Positions 1 to 9,315 are shown, counted from the first letter of the stretch. The stretch is 64,000 bases of DNA from Lysobacter_K sp043738095 (GCA_043738095.1 JAYSZI010000019.1:1-64000), one strand, 5' to 3'. Made by a program: numbers and translations. The notes: a model not told the origin generated them from the letters alone.

Positions 1-422
1 CCGAAGTCGATGGGGCACGAGTCATCGTGATCGACAGCCTCAACGGCTACCTCAACGCGATGCCCGAGGAACGCTTCATGATCGTGCAGATGCACGAGCT
101 GCTCGCCTACCTGGGGCAGCTGGGCGTGGTGACATTGCTGGTCAGCGCCCAGCAGGGCCTCATCGGCGAGATGTCCAGCACCATCGATGTCAGCTACCTC
201 GCCGATGGCGTGATCCTGTTCCGCTACTTCGAGGCCTGCGGTGAAGTGCGCCAGGCGATTTCCGTCCTCAAGAAGCGGACCGGCGCCCATGAGCGCACGA
301 TCCGCGAGCTGTCGATGGGCAGCCACGGGATCACCATTGGCCAGCCACTGCGGGAGTTTCGGGGCGTCCTGACCGGTGTGCCGCACGAACGCACCGAGAC
401 CCCACGCGTGTCATTGCCGTGA
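1..422 (+). CDS. KaiC-like RecA-superfamily ATPase, 3' part
   Basis: Partial gene: the reading frame is open to the window edge (first full codon at position 3), so only the last 140 residues are seen. The visible start contains a Walker B-like strand (VIVIDS) and then helices and strands typical of the C-terminal half of a KaiC/RAD55 domain (LLVSAQQGLIG, VILFRYFE, ISVLKKRTG). KaiC-like ATPases outside cyanobacteria are usually signalling proteins coupled to histidine kinases. Its stop overlaps the GTG start of the following hybrid kinase (GTGA), so the two are translationally coupled and probably act together. The N-terminal Walker A region lies outside the window, so the number of KaiC domains is unknown. 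Confidence 0.8.
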   Translation, partial: EVDGARVIVIDSLNGYLNAMPEERFMIVQMHELLAYLGQLGVVTLLVSAQQGLIGEMSSTIDVSYLADGVILFRYFEACGEVRQAISVLKKRTGAHERTIRELSMGSHGITIGQPLREFRGVLTGVPHERTETPRVSLP

Positions 423-2041
423 ACCACCCCCCCGAGCTGGCGCCGTATCCCAGCCGCGTCCTGCTGTTACTGCCCACCCAGCGCGATGCCGCGCTGACTG
501 CGGACATCCTCCAGAAAAACGGAATTACCGCCGTGATCTGCGACGGCCCGCCAATGCTGGCGGCCGAGTTGGCGCTCGGCGCGGCCGCCGTACTGGTAGC
601 CGAGGAATCGCTCGCCCACGGCGCGCAGGCAACGCTGATCCAGGCTGTGGAGCTGCAACCGCGCTGGTCCGACTTGCCAGTACTCGTGCTTACGCGCAGT
701 GGCGCCGACTCGCAACAAGTCGGCGACGCGATCGCCCAGTTGGGCAACGTTACCGTGCTTGAGCGTCCCCTTCGGCTGGCGGCGCTCGTGAGTACCGTTC
801 GCAGCGCGCTGCGTGCGCGCGAACGTCAGTACCAGATCCGCACCCATCTGGAAGACCTCGAGCGCGCGCGCGACGCGCTGTCCGAAACCGCACGTCGCAA
901 AGACGAATTTCTGGCGATGCTTGGCCACGAGTTGCGCAACCCGCTCGCGCCGATTCGCAACGCGCTGCACCTGCTCGGCACCGCCCGCGAAATTCCGGGC
1001 CAGGAGGAAAACCTGCGCGCGATGATGAAGCGCCAAGTCGATCACATGGTGCGGCTGGTGGACGACCTGGTCGAAGTATCGCGATTGTCGCGCGGCACGA
1101 TCGAGTTGCGCCGCGAGCGCGTGGAGATTGCCACGGTGCTGCGTAACGCTGTCGATCTCAGCAGGCCCCTGATCGAGGCCGGCCAGCATCGCCTGGAGCT
1201 GCAGCTGGCGGACCGGCCACTCATCGTGCACGCGGACCCTGTGCGGATTGCCCAGGTCTTCGGCAACCTGCTCAACAACGCCGCCAAGTACGCGACCCCC
1301 AACGGGCAGATCACCCTCGCCACCCGCCATGACGGCGACGAAGTCGTGCTGTCGGTGCGCGACCGCGGCATCGGCATCGAGCCGGAGATGTTGCCGCACG
1401 TGTTCGAGCTGTTCACGCAAGGGCGGCGAGAGGCGCATCGGGCGCAGGACGGGCTCGGCATCGGCCTCACGCTGGTGCGCAGCTTGGTCGAGATGCACGG
1501 CGGCACAGTGACCGCCCGCAGCGACGGCTTCGGCAAAGGCTCCGAGTTCGTGGTGCGCCTGCCGCTGGCGACCGCGGTGACGCAGGGACAGTCCGTTTCC
1601 ATGGCGCGTTTGGATGCGGACAGGGTGCCAGCTCCATCAGCTGGCCTGCGCGTGCTCGTGGTGGACGACAACGTGGACGCTGCCAAGTCCATGGGAATGG
1701 TGCTGGAGCTGCTCGGCATCGAGCACGAGGTCGAATTCAGCGGCCAGGGCGCGCTCGAAGCCGCGGCCCGGTTCCAGCCCGATGCGGTATTGCTCGACAT
1801 CGGCATGTCCGGAATGGACGGCTACGAAGTAGCGCGGCGGCTGCGCCAGGACCCACGCAACCGCGAGACCACGCTGGTCGCCGTCACTGGCTGGAGCCAA
1901 GCACAGGACCAGCAGCGCACGCGGGCGGCCGGCTTCAACCATCACTTCAGCAAACCCGCCGACATCGGTGCACTGCAACAGCTGCTGGGTACGTTGTCGC
2001 CATCAGCGGCTGGCAGGGCGCAGGCAGCGGGCCCCACGTAG
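419..2041 (+). CDS. Hybrid sensor histidine kinase with N-terminal pseudo-receiver
   Basis: A 540-residue cytoplasmic kinase with a GTG start overlapping the upstream stop. Residues about 12-135 fold like a receiver domain, but the usual phospho-acceptor position reads VLVAEES, so it is probably a non-phosphorylated pseudo-receiver. A coiled segment leads to HisKA with the phosphorylated His near residue 170 (GHELRNP). The HATPase_c domain follows, with N-box (NLLNNAAKYA), G1 (DRGIGI) and G2 (GLGIGL). A C-terminal receiver starts near residue 408 (VLVVDDN) and has its acceptor Asp in LLDIGMSGMDG. No membrane segment is present, so input probably comes from partner proteins such as the KaiC-like ATPase. 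The output partner cannot be told from the sequence. Confidence 0.92.
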   Translation: MNHPPELAPYPSRVLLLLPTQRDAALTADILQKNGITAVICDGPPMLAAELALGAAAVLVAEESLAHGAQATLIQAVELQPRWSDLPVLVLTRSGADSQQVGDAIAQLGNVTVLERPLRLAALVSTVRSALRARERQYQIRTHLEDLERARDALSETARRKDEFLAMLGHELRNPLAPIRNALHLLGTAREIPGQEENLRAMMKRQVDHMVRLVDDLVEVSRLSRGTIELRRERVEIATVLRNAVDLSRPLIEAGQHRLELQLADRPLIVHADPVRIAQVFGNLLNNAAKYATPNGQITLATRHDGDEVVLSVRDRGIGIEPEMLPHVFELFTQGRREAHRAQDGLGIGLTLVRSLVEMHGGTVTARSDGFGKGSEFVVRLPLATAVTQGQSVSMARLDADRVPAPSAGLRVLVVDDNVDAAKSMGMVLELLGIEHEVEFSGQGALEAAARFQPDAVLLDIGMSGMDGYEVARRLRQDPRNRETTLVAVTGWSQAQDQQRTRAAGFNHHFSKPADIGALQQLLGTLSPSAAGRAQAAGPT

Positions 2042-2282
2042 GAGAGCCTCCCTATCGGAGCACCTACGTACGCAATTGCCGCTGGCCGGGTGGTTTCTAG
2101 CAACGTTGCTTGAACAGCCGCATGCAGTGGTGGAGGGGTCGCTGCCAGCCTCGACATTGCGCCATCGACGAGTCGTCCTTAGGACAACAACCGCAGCCAG
2201 CGATTCAGCAGCAAGGTTGCGCACCAGGACACGCAGGAAAGCCCTACGCTTGCCGAATCTCATGCCGCACCCCGGAACCACC

Positions 2283-2729
2283 ATGCATCACTGGATCTTG
2301 CGTCTCGCCACAGCGACCCTGGGATTAGCACTATTGGCTGCATGCGCCGACCCAGGACCGCCGCCGGGTGGCCGCGTCGCCGAGCTGCTGCGTATTGATG
2401 AGCGCAACGGCGACGGCGCGGTAGCCTCTGCGGGCTCCGACGTGACCGTGCACTACACGGGCTGGCTGTACGACGAGAAAGCGCCGAAGCAGCGCGGAAC
2501 GAAATTCGACAGTTCGGTCGACCGGGGCGAACCGCTGACCTTCCTGCTCGGCGCCGGCCGCGTTATCCGCGGCTGGGACGAAGGCGTCGCCGGTATGCGT
2601 GTCGGCGGCAAGCGCGTGCTGATGATCCCGCCCGAGTACGGCTATGGTCGCCAGGGGGCGGGCGGTGTGATTCCGCCGCACGGCTCGCTGGTGTTCGAGG
2701 TGGAGTTGCTGGCCGTCAAGCCGCACTAA
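2283..2729 (+). CDS. FKBP-type peptidyl-prolyl isomerase, lipoprotein
   Basis: A 148-residue protein with a lipoprotein signal (LALLAAC, acylated Cys near residue 20) and one FKBP domain. Hallmarks are VTVHYTGWLYD, FDSS, VIRGWDEGVAGM and the C-terminal strand GSLVFEVELL. FKBPs catalyse cis-trans isomerisation of X-Pro bonds; here the enzyme should be tethered in the periplasm and assist folding. The ATG at 2283 was chosen because it directly precedes the signal peptide; in-frame codons upstream are not signal-like. It is a stand-alone single-domain protein, followed by a convergent gene. Confidence 0.93.
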   Translation: MHHWILRLATATLGLALLAACADPGPPPGGRVAELLRIDERNGDGAVASAGSDVTVHYTGWLYDEKAPKQRGTKFDSSVDRGEPLTFLLGAGRVIRGWDEGVAGMRVGGKRVLMIPPEYGYGRQGAGGVIPPHGSLVFEVELLAVKPH

Positions 2730-2941
2730 GCGAGGCCAAAATACCGTTGCGCGGAGCGTTTGATCCGAATGCGGCCCGCTGCGGTCGCGAGTCGTTACCT
2801 GGCCCGGGCTGGTCGTCGGTCTACAAACTCAGATCGGGCGGCTCGCAGCCCGGCATTTGCACGCCCGCCGCGCGCACCAAGCGATAGTCGGCGCTGGTCG
2901 TGCGCGAAACGGCACTCACCGCTGGTGGCACGAGACTTCCG

Positions 2942-3697
2942 TTACGACGCCGCGTCGACCAGCGGCTCCAGCTGCGCATCGAGCGCGATGCGTTCATCGA
3001 ACACGAAGCAACGGCCCTCATAGCCAAAACCGCCGACATGCTCGAAGTAGCCCAGGATGCCGCCGTCGAGCTGCAGCACGTTGTCCATGCCGTCGGCCTG
3101 CATCCACAACGCGGCCTTTTCGCAGCGGATGCCGCCGGTGCAGAAACTGACCACGGTGGCGTCGGCGAGCGAATCGCGGTGCGGCGCGAGTGCGTCTGGC
3201 AGCTCGGTGAAGTTGTCGATCGGCAAGACCAACGCGCCAGCAAATGTGCCGTGCCCCACTTCCTCGCGGTTGCGCGTGTCCAACAGCACCAGCCGGCGGC
3301 CGCTGTCGTCGACGCCTTGGGCGATCCAACGCGCCAGCACGTCCGGCGGCACCGCCGGTGCACGCCGGGCCAACGGCGCGGTGTCATCGCGGCGGAACGC
3401 AATAATCTCCGGTTTGACCTTGACCTTGAGCCGCGCAAACGGCTGAGTGCGGCTGCGGCTGGTCTTGACCGCGATCGCGGCAAAGCGCGCATCGCCGCGC
3501 AGGGCATCGAGGAACGCGTGCACCACCGCGTCGCCACCGGCCAGGAACAGGTTGATGCCCTCGCCCGCCACCAGCACCGTGCCGCGCAAATCGCCAGCCT
3601 CGGCCCACTCGCGCAGGCGCGCCGCCACGGTGTCGGGGTCGTCGATTTCGACGAACTGGTAGGCGGCGATATTAAGGATCAAGACGGGCAGGCTCAT
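2942..3697 (-). CDS. trhO: tRNA uridine(34) hydroxylase, rhodanese-like
   Basis: A 251-residue member of the YceA/UPF0176 family. TrhO makes 5-hydroxyuridine at the wobble position 34 of tRNAs in an oxygen-dependent, prephenate-independent way. An N-terminal UPF0176 domain (AAYQFVEIDD, GTVLVAGEGINLFLAG) is followed by a rhodanese domain with LLDTRNREE and the catalytic-loop Cys in FCTGGIRCEKA. The ATG at 3697 (MSLPVLIL) begins the conserved domain; an in-frame start three codons upstream is possible. It is a single gene, convergent with the FKBP gene. Confidence 0.93.
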   Translation of the reverse strand: MSLPVLILNIAAYQFVEIDDPDTVAARLREWAEAGDLRGTVLVAGEGINLFLAGGDAVVHAFLDALRGDARFAAIAVKTSRSRTQPFARLKVKVKPEIIAFRRDDTAPLARRAPAVPPDVLARWIAQGVDDSGRRLVLLDTRNREEVGHGTFAGALVLPIDNFTELPDALAPHRDSLADATVVSFCTGGIRCEKAALWMQADGMDNVLQLDGGILGYFEHVGGFGYEGRCFVFDERIALDAQLEPLVDAAS

Positions 3698-3840
3698 GCC
3701 ACGCATTATCGGCTAGCGGCTCGGCGGTAGCGCGAAGTCGCACGGAGTGCGCAACCCAACCTGGGAGAGGCTCGCGCGATGGCCCCGGGCTCAATCAGCT
3801 TCGTTGCTGAAAGCCGACGTCGGTTCACCCCAGGCTAGGG

Positions 3841-3993
3841 TTAGAACGGCGCGGGCATCCCTAGATGCGGGGCGAGGAACCAGTACGCGCCAAACAGCAC
3901 CAATGCCCACATCACGAGTTTCATCGCGACACCCGCGACCTTTAAGGCGAAAAAGATACCGACCACTACCAATACGATTCCCAACCAACTCAT
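3841..3993 (-). CDS. Small hydrophobic membrane protein, 50 aa
   Basis: An ORF of 50 codons with a strong ribosome binding site (GGAGGT, 6 bases before the ATG). It encodes two predicted membrane helices: WLGIVLVVVGIFFALKVAG and KLVMWALVLFGAYWFLAP. No homologous family is recalled with certainty; small two-helix proteins of this type are common in Xanthomonadales. The excellent Shine-Dalgarno and consistent hydrophobic pattern argue that it is real. It stands alone between trhO and the DDAH-like gene, all on the minus strand. Confidence 0.7.
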   Translation of the reverse strand: MSWLGIVLVVVGIFFALKVAGVAMKLVMWALVLFGAYWFLAPHLGMPAPF

Positions 3994-4165
3994 GGCGCAC
4001 CTCCGTTCAGGACTGTGCCGAGCTTAGGGGGCTGCCTGCTCGAACGCCACCGGCCGGCAGTGCGGGCAACCGGGGCAAACCGCAGTACGCGAAGCAAGAA
4101 CCGCCTCCGCAGCGGCGCCAGAACTGCGCGGCGCTACTTGAGTCACCGTACTTGGCTGGTCCTCG

Positions 4166-4939
4166 CTACGCTTCGTGCGCAGCGAACAGCAGGCTGCAGC
4201 AAGTCACGGCGCCCTCGGCCTTCTGCAACTCCGACACATCGACAGTCGTCACCTCAACGCCCGCATCGAGTAGGCGCTGGCGCGTGCGCGGGAAGCAGGC
4301 CGGCATCACCACGTGACGGCCGATGCGCACGACGTTGGCCGCGTGTTCTTCCTGTGGATCGACCTCGATGATGTGGAAACCGTCGAACGATGCGCGGTCG
4401 ACCCAGGCCGGTTGTAGCAGCACGGTGTCGTCGCTGACGGCCGTCACCGCGGATTTGAGGTGCAGGCAGTCGCGGAGCGGCACCGTGCGCACTTCATAGC
4501 CAAATTCCCCAATCAACGCGCGCAGTTGCGCCACGCCGTCGGCATTGCTGCGCCCGGACTCGCCTACGTACAGCGTGCGGCCGATGCGCAGCACGTCGCC
4601 GCCGTCGAGCGTGCCGGGCGCCTGAATGGCGCGCAGTGAACGGTAACGGCCCAGCACTTCGGCGACCGAGGCGCCTTCGTCGCGGCGGGATACCGCGCCG
4701 GTGCGCGTCATCACCGCGACCTCGTCCAGCACCACCGCCACGTCCTCGACGAACACCGCATCGGGCAGCGCTGGCTCGGCCTCCAGCGTCAGCACGCGGC
4801 AGCCCAGCGCCGCAAGCGCGCGCTGGTATCCGCGGTGCTGGGTGGCGGCCAGCACCACATCGATCGGCGAGCGCACGACGTGGGTGAGTTCGCAGCCGGC
4901 GAGGCTCGGGCTTACGTCGCGGGTGAGGGCAATCAGCAT
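4166..4939 (-). CDS. Dimethylarginine dimethylaminohydrolase-like (DDAH) protein
   Basis: A 257-residue protein of the amidinotransferase/deiminase superfamily. Recognisable motifs are AVFVEDVAVV (substrate-binding Glu/Asp), GTLDGGDVLR, the catalytic His region CLHLKSAVT near residue 162 and the nucleophile Cys in VTCCSLLF near residue 248. DDAH hydrolyses N-omega-methylated arginines to citrulline and methylamines; the related arginine deiminase has a different length and motif spacing. The substrate is inferred from family resemblance. No arginine catabolic genes lie next to it. Confidence 0.88.
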   Translation of the reverse strand: MLIALTRDVSPSLAGCELTHVVRSPIDVVLAATQHRGYQRALAALGCRVLTLEAEPALPDAVFVEDVAVVLDEVAVMTRTGAVSRRDEGASVAEVLGRYRSLRAIQAPGTLDGGDVLRIGRTLYVGESGRSNADGVAQLRALIGEFGYEVRTVPLRDCLHLKSAVTAVSDDTVLLQPAWVDRASFDGFHIIEVDPQEEHAANVVRIGRHVVMPACFPRTRQRLLDAGVEVTTVDVSELQKAEGAVTCCSLLFAAHEA

Positions 4940-5012
4940 GGACGTCGGCGCCAGTGCGACAGGGTCGCGAAGCCAGCATTGTCGCGCATCAAGCGCTGCG
5001 CCGAAGCCAAGC

Positions 5013-6863
5013 TCAATGCCACAACGCGAACGGCAACATCCCCCAGGCTGCCAGCACCGCGCACCACTGCAGCACCAGCAACGCGGCGACCAGATTCGCG
5101 CGCCCTGCCGCGAGGCCTTCTCGGCGACGCCAACTGCGCCACACCTGCCACAGCATCAGCGGCGCCAGCAGTGCGGTGGCGGCATACAGCGCCAGGCTGG
5201 CCACCGTGCGGTCGCCGAGCTGGGTGTAGGACTGCAACAGGAATAACGGCACCGGCAGCAACAACGTCGCCACCGCGATCACGCCTGGCACGCCGATGGG
5301 TTCGCGGCGCATCAACGCGCGCGTCGACACGACCAGCAGAAACCACAGCAGACCGAGCAGACCCAGTGCGAGACTTGCTGCCAGCAGCCAGTACTGCGCG
5401 GCGTGCACTTGGCGATAGGTGCGCAGACCGTCGCTGATCAGGCGTTCGCCACCCTCGCCTTGCAACAGCACGTGCGAGGCAGTGGTGCGCTCGTTGGCGC
5501 TGAAGTGCCTGCCGCCGGCCGGCGTCAGCGTGCGCACCGGACCTTGCACGGGCGAGAGCTGCAACGCCGCGCCGTCCCACGTCACCTGCGGGCTGTCGAA
5601 CAGAAAATCGAGGTACTGAAACGATGCGAAGCGATTCGGCGCGGGCACGTAACGGCCCTGCCAATCGCCGACATCGCGCGACGCCTGCGCCGGTGGTGTC
5701 GGGGGCACCGGGGCGAGGGCGAGAGCACGCACCATGAGCGCATCCAGGCGGCCGCAGTTGAGCCCATCGCAGTCGGTATTGGTGACGATCACAAACGCCT
5801 TGCTCGGCAACGCGTCGGGCCGCTCGGGCACCAGGCACAGCATCGCGTGGAACCCGACCACGTCACCGCTGTGGCACAGCCCGACCGCGCCGTGGCGATC
5901 GCGACGCGCAAGACCCAACCCGTAACCGACCTGCAGGCCGGCGCGGGCGGCTTCTGTGGTGGTCGCACGCCCCATCGCCCGCAACAGTGCGGGCTGCACG
6001 AGCGTGCGGCCATCGATGCGGCCGTCGCCCAACAGGAACGTCGCGAACCGCCCCAGATCATGCGCGGTGGTGGTGAATTGTCCCGCGGGCCGCAGGTACA
6101 CCGGCAGTGCCGGTGCCGGCGTGGTGGTGTCCAGATGCCCCCACGCCAGCCGCGCATCGGCCTGCGCGGCTTGCTGGGTGGTGAACGCGAACGTGCTGTC
6201 GCGCATCCCAAGTGGCTGCAGTAGTTCGCGGTCGAGCCAGGCCTCGTAGCGCTCGTGTGTAACCGCCTCGATCACCATCGCCGCCACGGTGTAGCTCATG
6301 TTCGAGTATGAGAAACGGCTGCCCGGGCGGCTGCGGATTTCAAGCACCGAGGGATCGCGACTGAAGGCCGCGAGCAACGGCGTGTCGGGCGTAGGCTGGG
6401 TGCTGAACAACTGCCACAGGCGCATATCGTCGAGCCCGGCCGTGTGGTCGAGCAGATGGCGCACGCGCACGGGCTGGGCTGGCCAACGGTTGGCGAACTT
6501 CAGCGCCGGCAGGTAGCGACCGACGGGCGCATCGAGGTCGACCCGCCCGGCGCTGACCAACTGCAGTACGCCTGTCGAGATCATCAATTTTGCGACCGAA
6601 CCGACGTGCACCTTGTGTTCGGGCGTCATCGCTTCGCCGGTGGCGGCATTGCTCAGTCCCGCCGCGCCGGTGCGGATTGCGCCATCGCTGTCGACCGTTG
6701 CCCAGACGGCGCCGACCAAGCCTTCCTCCTGCAAGGCCAGTGCGATTTGTGGCTGCAGGACCGATGCACTCTGGGGCGGCGCGGCGGCTTCAACTGCCGG
6801 CACCCAGGCAGTCAAAACCAGGAGTGCCCCCGCCAGCAGCGAGCGCCAGTCAACCAATGTCAT
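5013..6863 (-). CDS. Serine hydrolase, class C beta-lactamase fold, with membrane C-terminus
   Basis: A 616-residue exported protein: signal peptide (SLLAGALLVLTAWVPAVEA), a beta-lactamase/transpeptidase-like domain with SxxK (SVAK near residue 90) and the YxN-type motif (FSYSNMSY near residue 185). A beta-rich linker follows, then four or five hydrophobic helices at the C-terminus. Family members include D-alanyl-D-alanine carboxypeptidases, esterases and peptidases, so the true substrate is open. The ATG at 6863 starts the signal peptide; an in-frame codon 7 residues upstream is less likely. The topology places the hydrolase domain in the periplasm, anchored by the C-terminal helices. Confidence 0.87.
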   Translation of the reverse strand: MTLVDWRSLLAGALLVLTAWVPAVEAAAPPQSASVLQPQIALALQEEGLVGAVWATVDSDGAIRTGAAGLSNAATGEAMTPEHKVHVGSVAKLMISTGVLQLVSAGRVDLDAPVGRYLPALKFANRWPAQPVRVRHLLDHTAGLDDMRLWQLFSTQPTPDTPLLAAFSRDPSVLEIRSRPGSRFSYSNMSYTVAAMVIEAVTHERYEAWLDRELLQPLGMRDSTFAFTTQQAAQADARLAWGHLDTTTPAPALPVYLRPAGQFTTTAHDLGRFATFLLGDGRIDGRTLVQPALLRAMGRATTTEAARAGLQVGYGLGLARRDRHGAVGLCHSGDVVGFHAMLCLVPERPDALPSKAFVIVTNTDCDGLNCGRLDALMVRALALAPVPPTPPAQASRDVGDWQGRYVPAPNRFASFQYLDFLFDSPQVTWDGAALQLSPVQGPVRTLTPAGGRHFSANERTTASHVLLQGEGGERLISDGLRTYRQVHAAQYWLLAASLALGLLGLLWFLLVVSTRALMRREPIGVPGVIAVATLLLPVPLFLLQSYTQLGDRTVASLALYAATALLAPLMLWQVWRSWRRREGLAAGRANLVAALLVLQWCAVLAAWGMLPFALWH

Positions 6864-7178
6864 TGCATCACCCCGTCCGGCCATCCGGACCGCGCTGCAT
6901 CACAGCAGCCGCGCTACGGCGGCAACAGGGTCGAAAGTCGGGGTGCGTAACGACCGAGCCGCAGAGTGCTCAGCGCGGACGTTCGGGTGTTGCACTGCGG
7001 TGCCCACTGTCGCTCTGCTGTGGTCACGCGCTTCGTCAGCGTCGTCTGTTCCGTGAGCGATCCCAGCGAGGATAGAGCCAACGGCGGCAGCCGACCATCC
7101 TCGCATCGGTGAGCGCACCGGCGTTGAGCTCGCGTCCGTTCCAGCGCACGATGCCCTCCCCGCACGCTGCCCCAAACC
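6864..7178. other. Gene-free divergent region
   Basis: 315 bases between the divergent serine hydrolase and flavoprotein genes. It must carry both promoters. No convincing gene, repeat or clear -35/-10 pair was recognised. Confidence 0.4.
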
Positions 7179-8441
7179 ATGTTCGACACTGCTGAAAACC
7201 TTCCCGGGCTGGTCATCATCGGCGGCGGCCCCGCCGGCCTGATGGCGGCTGAAGTCGCGCGCGCCGCCGGCGTCGATGTCGATTTGTTTGAGGGCAAGGG
7301 CTCGGTCGGGCGCAAGTTCCTGATCGCCGGCAAGGGCGGACTGAATCTCACCCACAGCGAGCCCCGACCGGCATTCGACCGACGCTTTGGCGCGCGTGAG
7401 ATCGAGGTAGGAAGCTGGCTCGACGCGTTCGATGCCGAGGCCCTGCGCGCATGGGCACGCGGTTTCGGCATCGAGACCTACGTCGGCACTTCAGGCCGCG
7501 TGTTCCCACTGGACCGCAAGGCAGCACCGCTATTGCGCGGCTGGGTGCGACGCTTGCGCGAGGATGGCGTGCGCTTCCACGTGCAGCATCGATGGCTCGG
7601 CTGGGACGACGACGGCGCACTGCGGTTTGCCACAGCCGAAGGCGAACGCCGTGTGCGCGCCGGCGCGGTCGTGCTTGCGCTCGGTGGCGGCAGTTGGCCA
7701 CAACTTGGCTCCGACGGTGCATGGCAGCCGTGGCTGCGCTCACGCGGTGTCGAGTTGGCGCCGTTGGAACCGTCCAACTGCGGCTTCGACATCGGTTGGA
7801 GCGAACACTTCGCCAGCCGCCATGCCGGCGCACCGCTCAAGCCGGTGATTGCCCATTGGCGCGATGCCGCCGGCGTCGAACACGCGCTGCAGGGCGAATG
7901 CGTGGTCACCGCCACCGGCATCGAGGGCAGCCTGATGTATGCATTGTCGGCGACGCTGCGCGACGCGATCGCGCGCGACGGTGAAGTGCTGCTGGAACTC
8001 GACCTCGCCCCCGGTCGCGACCTTGATCGCCTGCACGAGGCGCTGGCCAAGCCGCGCGCCGGCCGCAGCCTCAGCGAGCACCTACGACGTCAGGCCAGCA
8101 TTACCGGCGCCAAGGCCGCGCTGCTGTACGAAGTGCTCGACAAGGCCGAGCTTGGAGTTGCCGCGGTGCTCGCGTCGACAATCAAGCGTTTGCCACTCGT
8201 GCTTAAGCGCGCCCGTCCGCTGGCCGAAGCGATCAGCAGCGCTGGTGGAGTCAGACTGGAAGCCGTCGACGCAGCATTGATGTTGGACGCAGTGCCGGGG
8301 GTGTTTGTCGCCGGGGAGATGCTCGATTGGGAAGCGCCCACCGGTGGCTATCTATTGACCGCGTGCTACGCCAGCGGCCGCCGCGCCGGACTGGGCGCGG
8401 TGGCTTGGCTTCAGGCGCGTTCGGCTGGCTCGTGTCAGTAA
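7179..8441 (+). CDS. NAD(P)/FAD-dependent flavoprotein, BaiN/HI0933 type
   Basis: A 420-residue flavoprotein with an N-terminal Rossmann FAD-binding motif (VIIGGGPAGLMAAEVA), the family signature KFLIAGKGGLNLTHSE and a C-terminal FAD loop (VPGVFVAGEMLDWEAPTGGYLL). It matches the TIGR03862 family. Related BaiN proteins reduce bile-acid precursors in gut clostridia, but for proteobacterial members the substrate is unknown, so no pathway is assigned. The start at 7179 lies 10 residues before the FAD motif. It is transcribed alone. Confidence 0.92.
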   Translation: MFDTAENLPGLVIIGGGPAGLMAAEVARAAGVDVDLFEGKGSVGRKFLIAGKGGLNLTHSEPRPAFDRRFGAREIEVGSWLDAFDAEALRAWARGFGIETYVGTSGRVFPLDRKAAPLLRGWVRRLREDGVRFHVQHRWLGWDDDGALRFATAEGERRVRAGAVVLALGGGSWPQLGSDGAWQPWLRSRGVELAPLEPSNCGFDIGWSEHFASRHAGAPLKPVIAHWRDAAGVEHALQGECVVTATGIEGSLMYALSATLRDAIARDGEVLLELDLAPGRDLDRLHEALAKPRAGRSLSEHLRRQASITGAKAALLYEVLDKAELGVAAVLASTIKRLPLVLKRARPLAEAISSAGGVRLEAVDAALMLDAVPGVFVAGEMLDWEAPTGGYLLTACYASGRRAGLGAVAWLQARSAGSCQ

Positions 8442-8474
8442 CTACAGCCAAGCCTGACCATCGGTCTTGAGGTC

Positions 8475-8552
8475 GTCATCCCGTGGGCGGGATCGAGCGC
8501 CTTGAGTTATTGCGAGCGAAGGCGCTGGATTCCTGCGTTCGCAGGAATGACG
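8475..8552. repeat. REP-like intergenic palindromic element
   Basis: A composite palindromic element. The outer half begins GTCATCCCGTGGGCGGGAT, the inner half has a perfect hairpin at 8529-8548 (stem ATTCCTGCG, loop TT), and the GCGCC/GGCGC arms face each other. Elements ending in GGAATGACG are abundant between genes in Xanthomonadales genomes. It sits between convergent genes and may also act as a transcription terminator. Confidence 0.75.
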
Positions 8553-8638
8553 GGCGAACAGCTATGCCGTCCAACGTGCCATTTCGATCACAATGATCAG
8601 AGCGCACACCATAGCGGATGCGTCCCGGCGAGTACCCC

Positions 8639-9148
8639 TCAGTACGCCCCCATGTAGTCCTTCTTGCCGATACCGACGCCGTTGTGGCGCAGCAGCGCGT
8701 AGGCGGTGGTGACGTGGAAGAAGAACTGCGGCAGGCCGTAGGCCAGCAAGTACGCCTGACCACCGATGCTGCGTTCCTTAGGGGTGCCCGGACGCAGCAG
8801 GATCGGCCGCGCTTCACTGCCATCGAAGCCGACCCGGTCGATACCTTCGATAAACGCCAGGGTCTTGGCAATGCGCGCCTGCAGTTCGGCGAACGTCTGC
8901 TCGCTGTCGTCGTACGCGGGCACGTCAACCCCAGCCAGACGCGAAGGGATGCTCTTGCCGAAGTCGCAGGCGATCTGCACCTGCCGCGTAAACGGGAACA
9001 TGTCAGGCGACAGGCGTGCCTGCAACAGCGCATTGGGCTCGATCTTCTTCTCGACCGCATGGGCCTCGGCCTTGGCCAGAACGTCGGATAGGCCGGTCAG
9101 CATCTGCTTGATGACGGGGACGGAGGCGTCGTACATGGACAAGGTCAT
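8639..9148 (-). CDS. DUF1993 family protein
   Basis: A 169-residue cytoplasmic helical protein that matches the DUF1993 family (start MTLSMYDASVPV, central SPDMFPFTRQVQ, end PQFFFHVTTAYALLRHNGV). The fold resembles DinB four-helix bundles with conserved His residues, but no activity is established. The protein is transcribed alone and divergently from ohr, with a 167-base spacer. Confidence 0.9.
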   Translation of the reverse strand: MTLSMYDASVPVIKQMLTGLSDVLAKAEAHAVEKKIEPNALLQARLSPDMFPFTRQVQIACDFGKSIPSRLAGVDVPAYDDSEQTFAELQARIAKTLAFIEGIDRVGFDGSEARPILLRPGTPKERSIGGQAYLLAYGLPQFFFHVTTAYALLRHNGVGIGKKDYMGAY

Positions 9149-9315
9149 GTGATTTTCTCGGCAAGGGGGCGCGGCATGGTAACGCGCGGGTCAGGGCATG
9201 CTGCTAGCGCCGCATAGGACTCACCCTCGCTGATCGCCCGCTGGCGGTTGTCAAATGCAGCAGGCGTGCCCATGTTTTGTAGTCACCCACTGCCCACCCC
9301 TCCTGAGAGATCGAG

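Noticed and set aside
467..1498. Long open frame on the minus strand opposite the hybrid kinase
   Set aside because: It is the antisense shadow of a high-GC gene with clear kinase motifs; its composition (Gln/His/Arg-rich) shows no domain.
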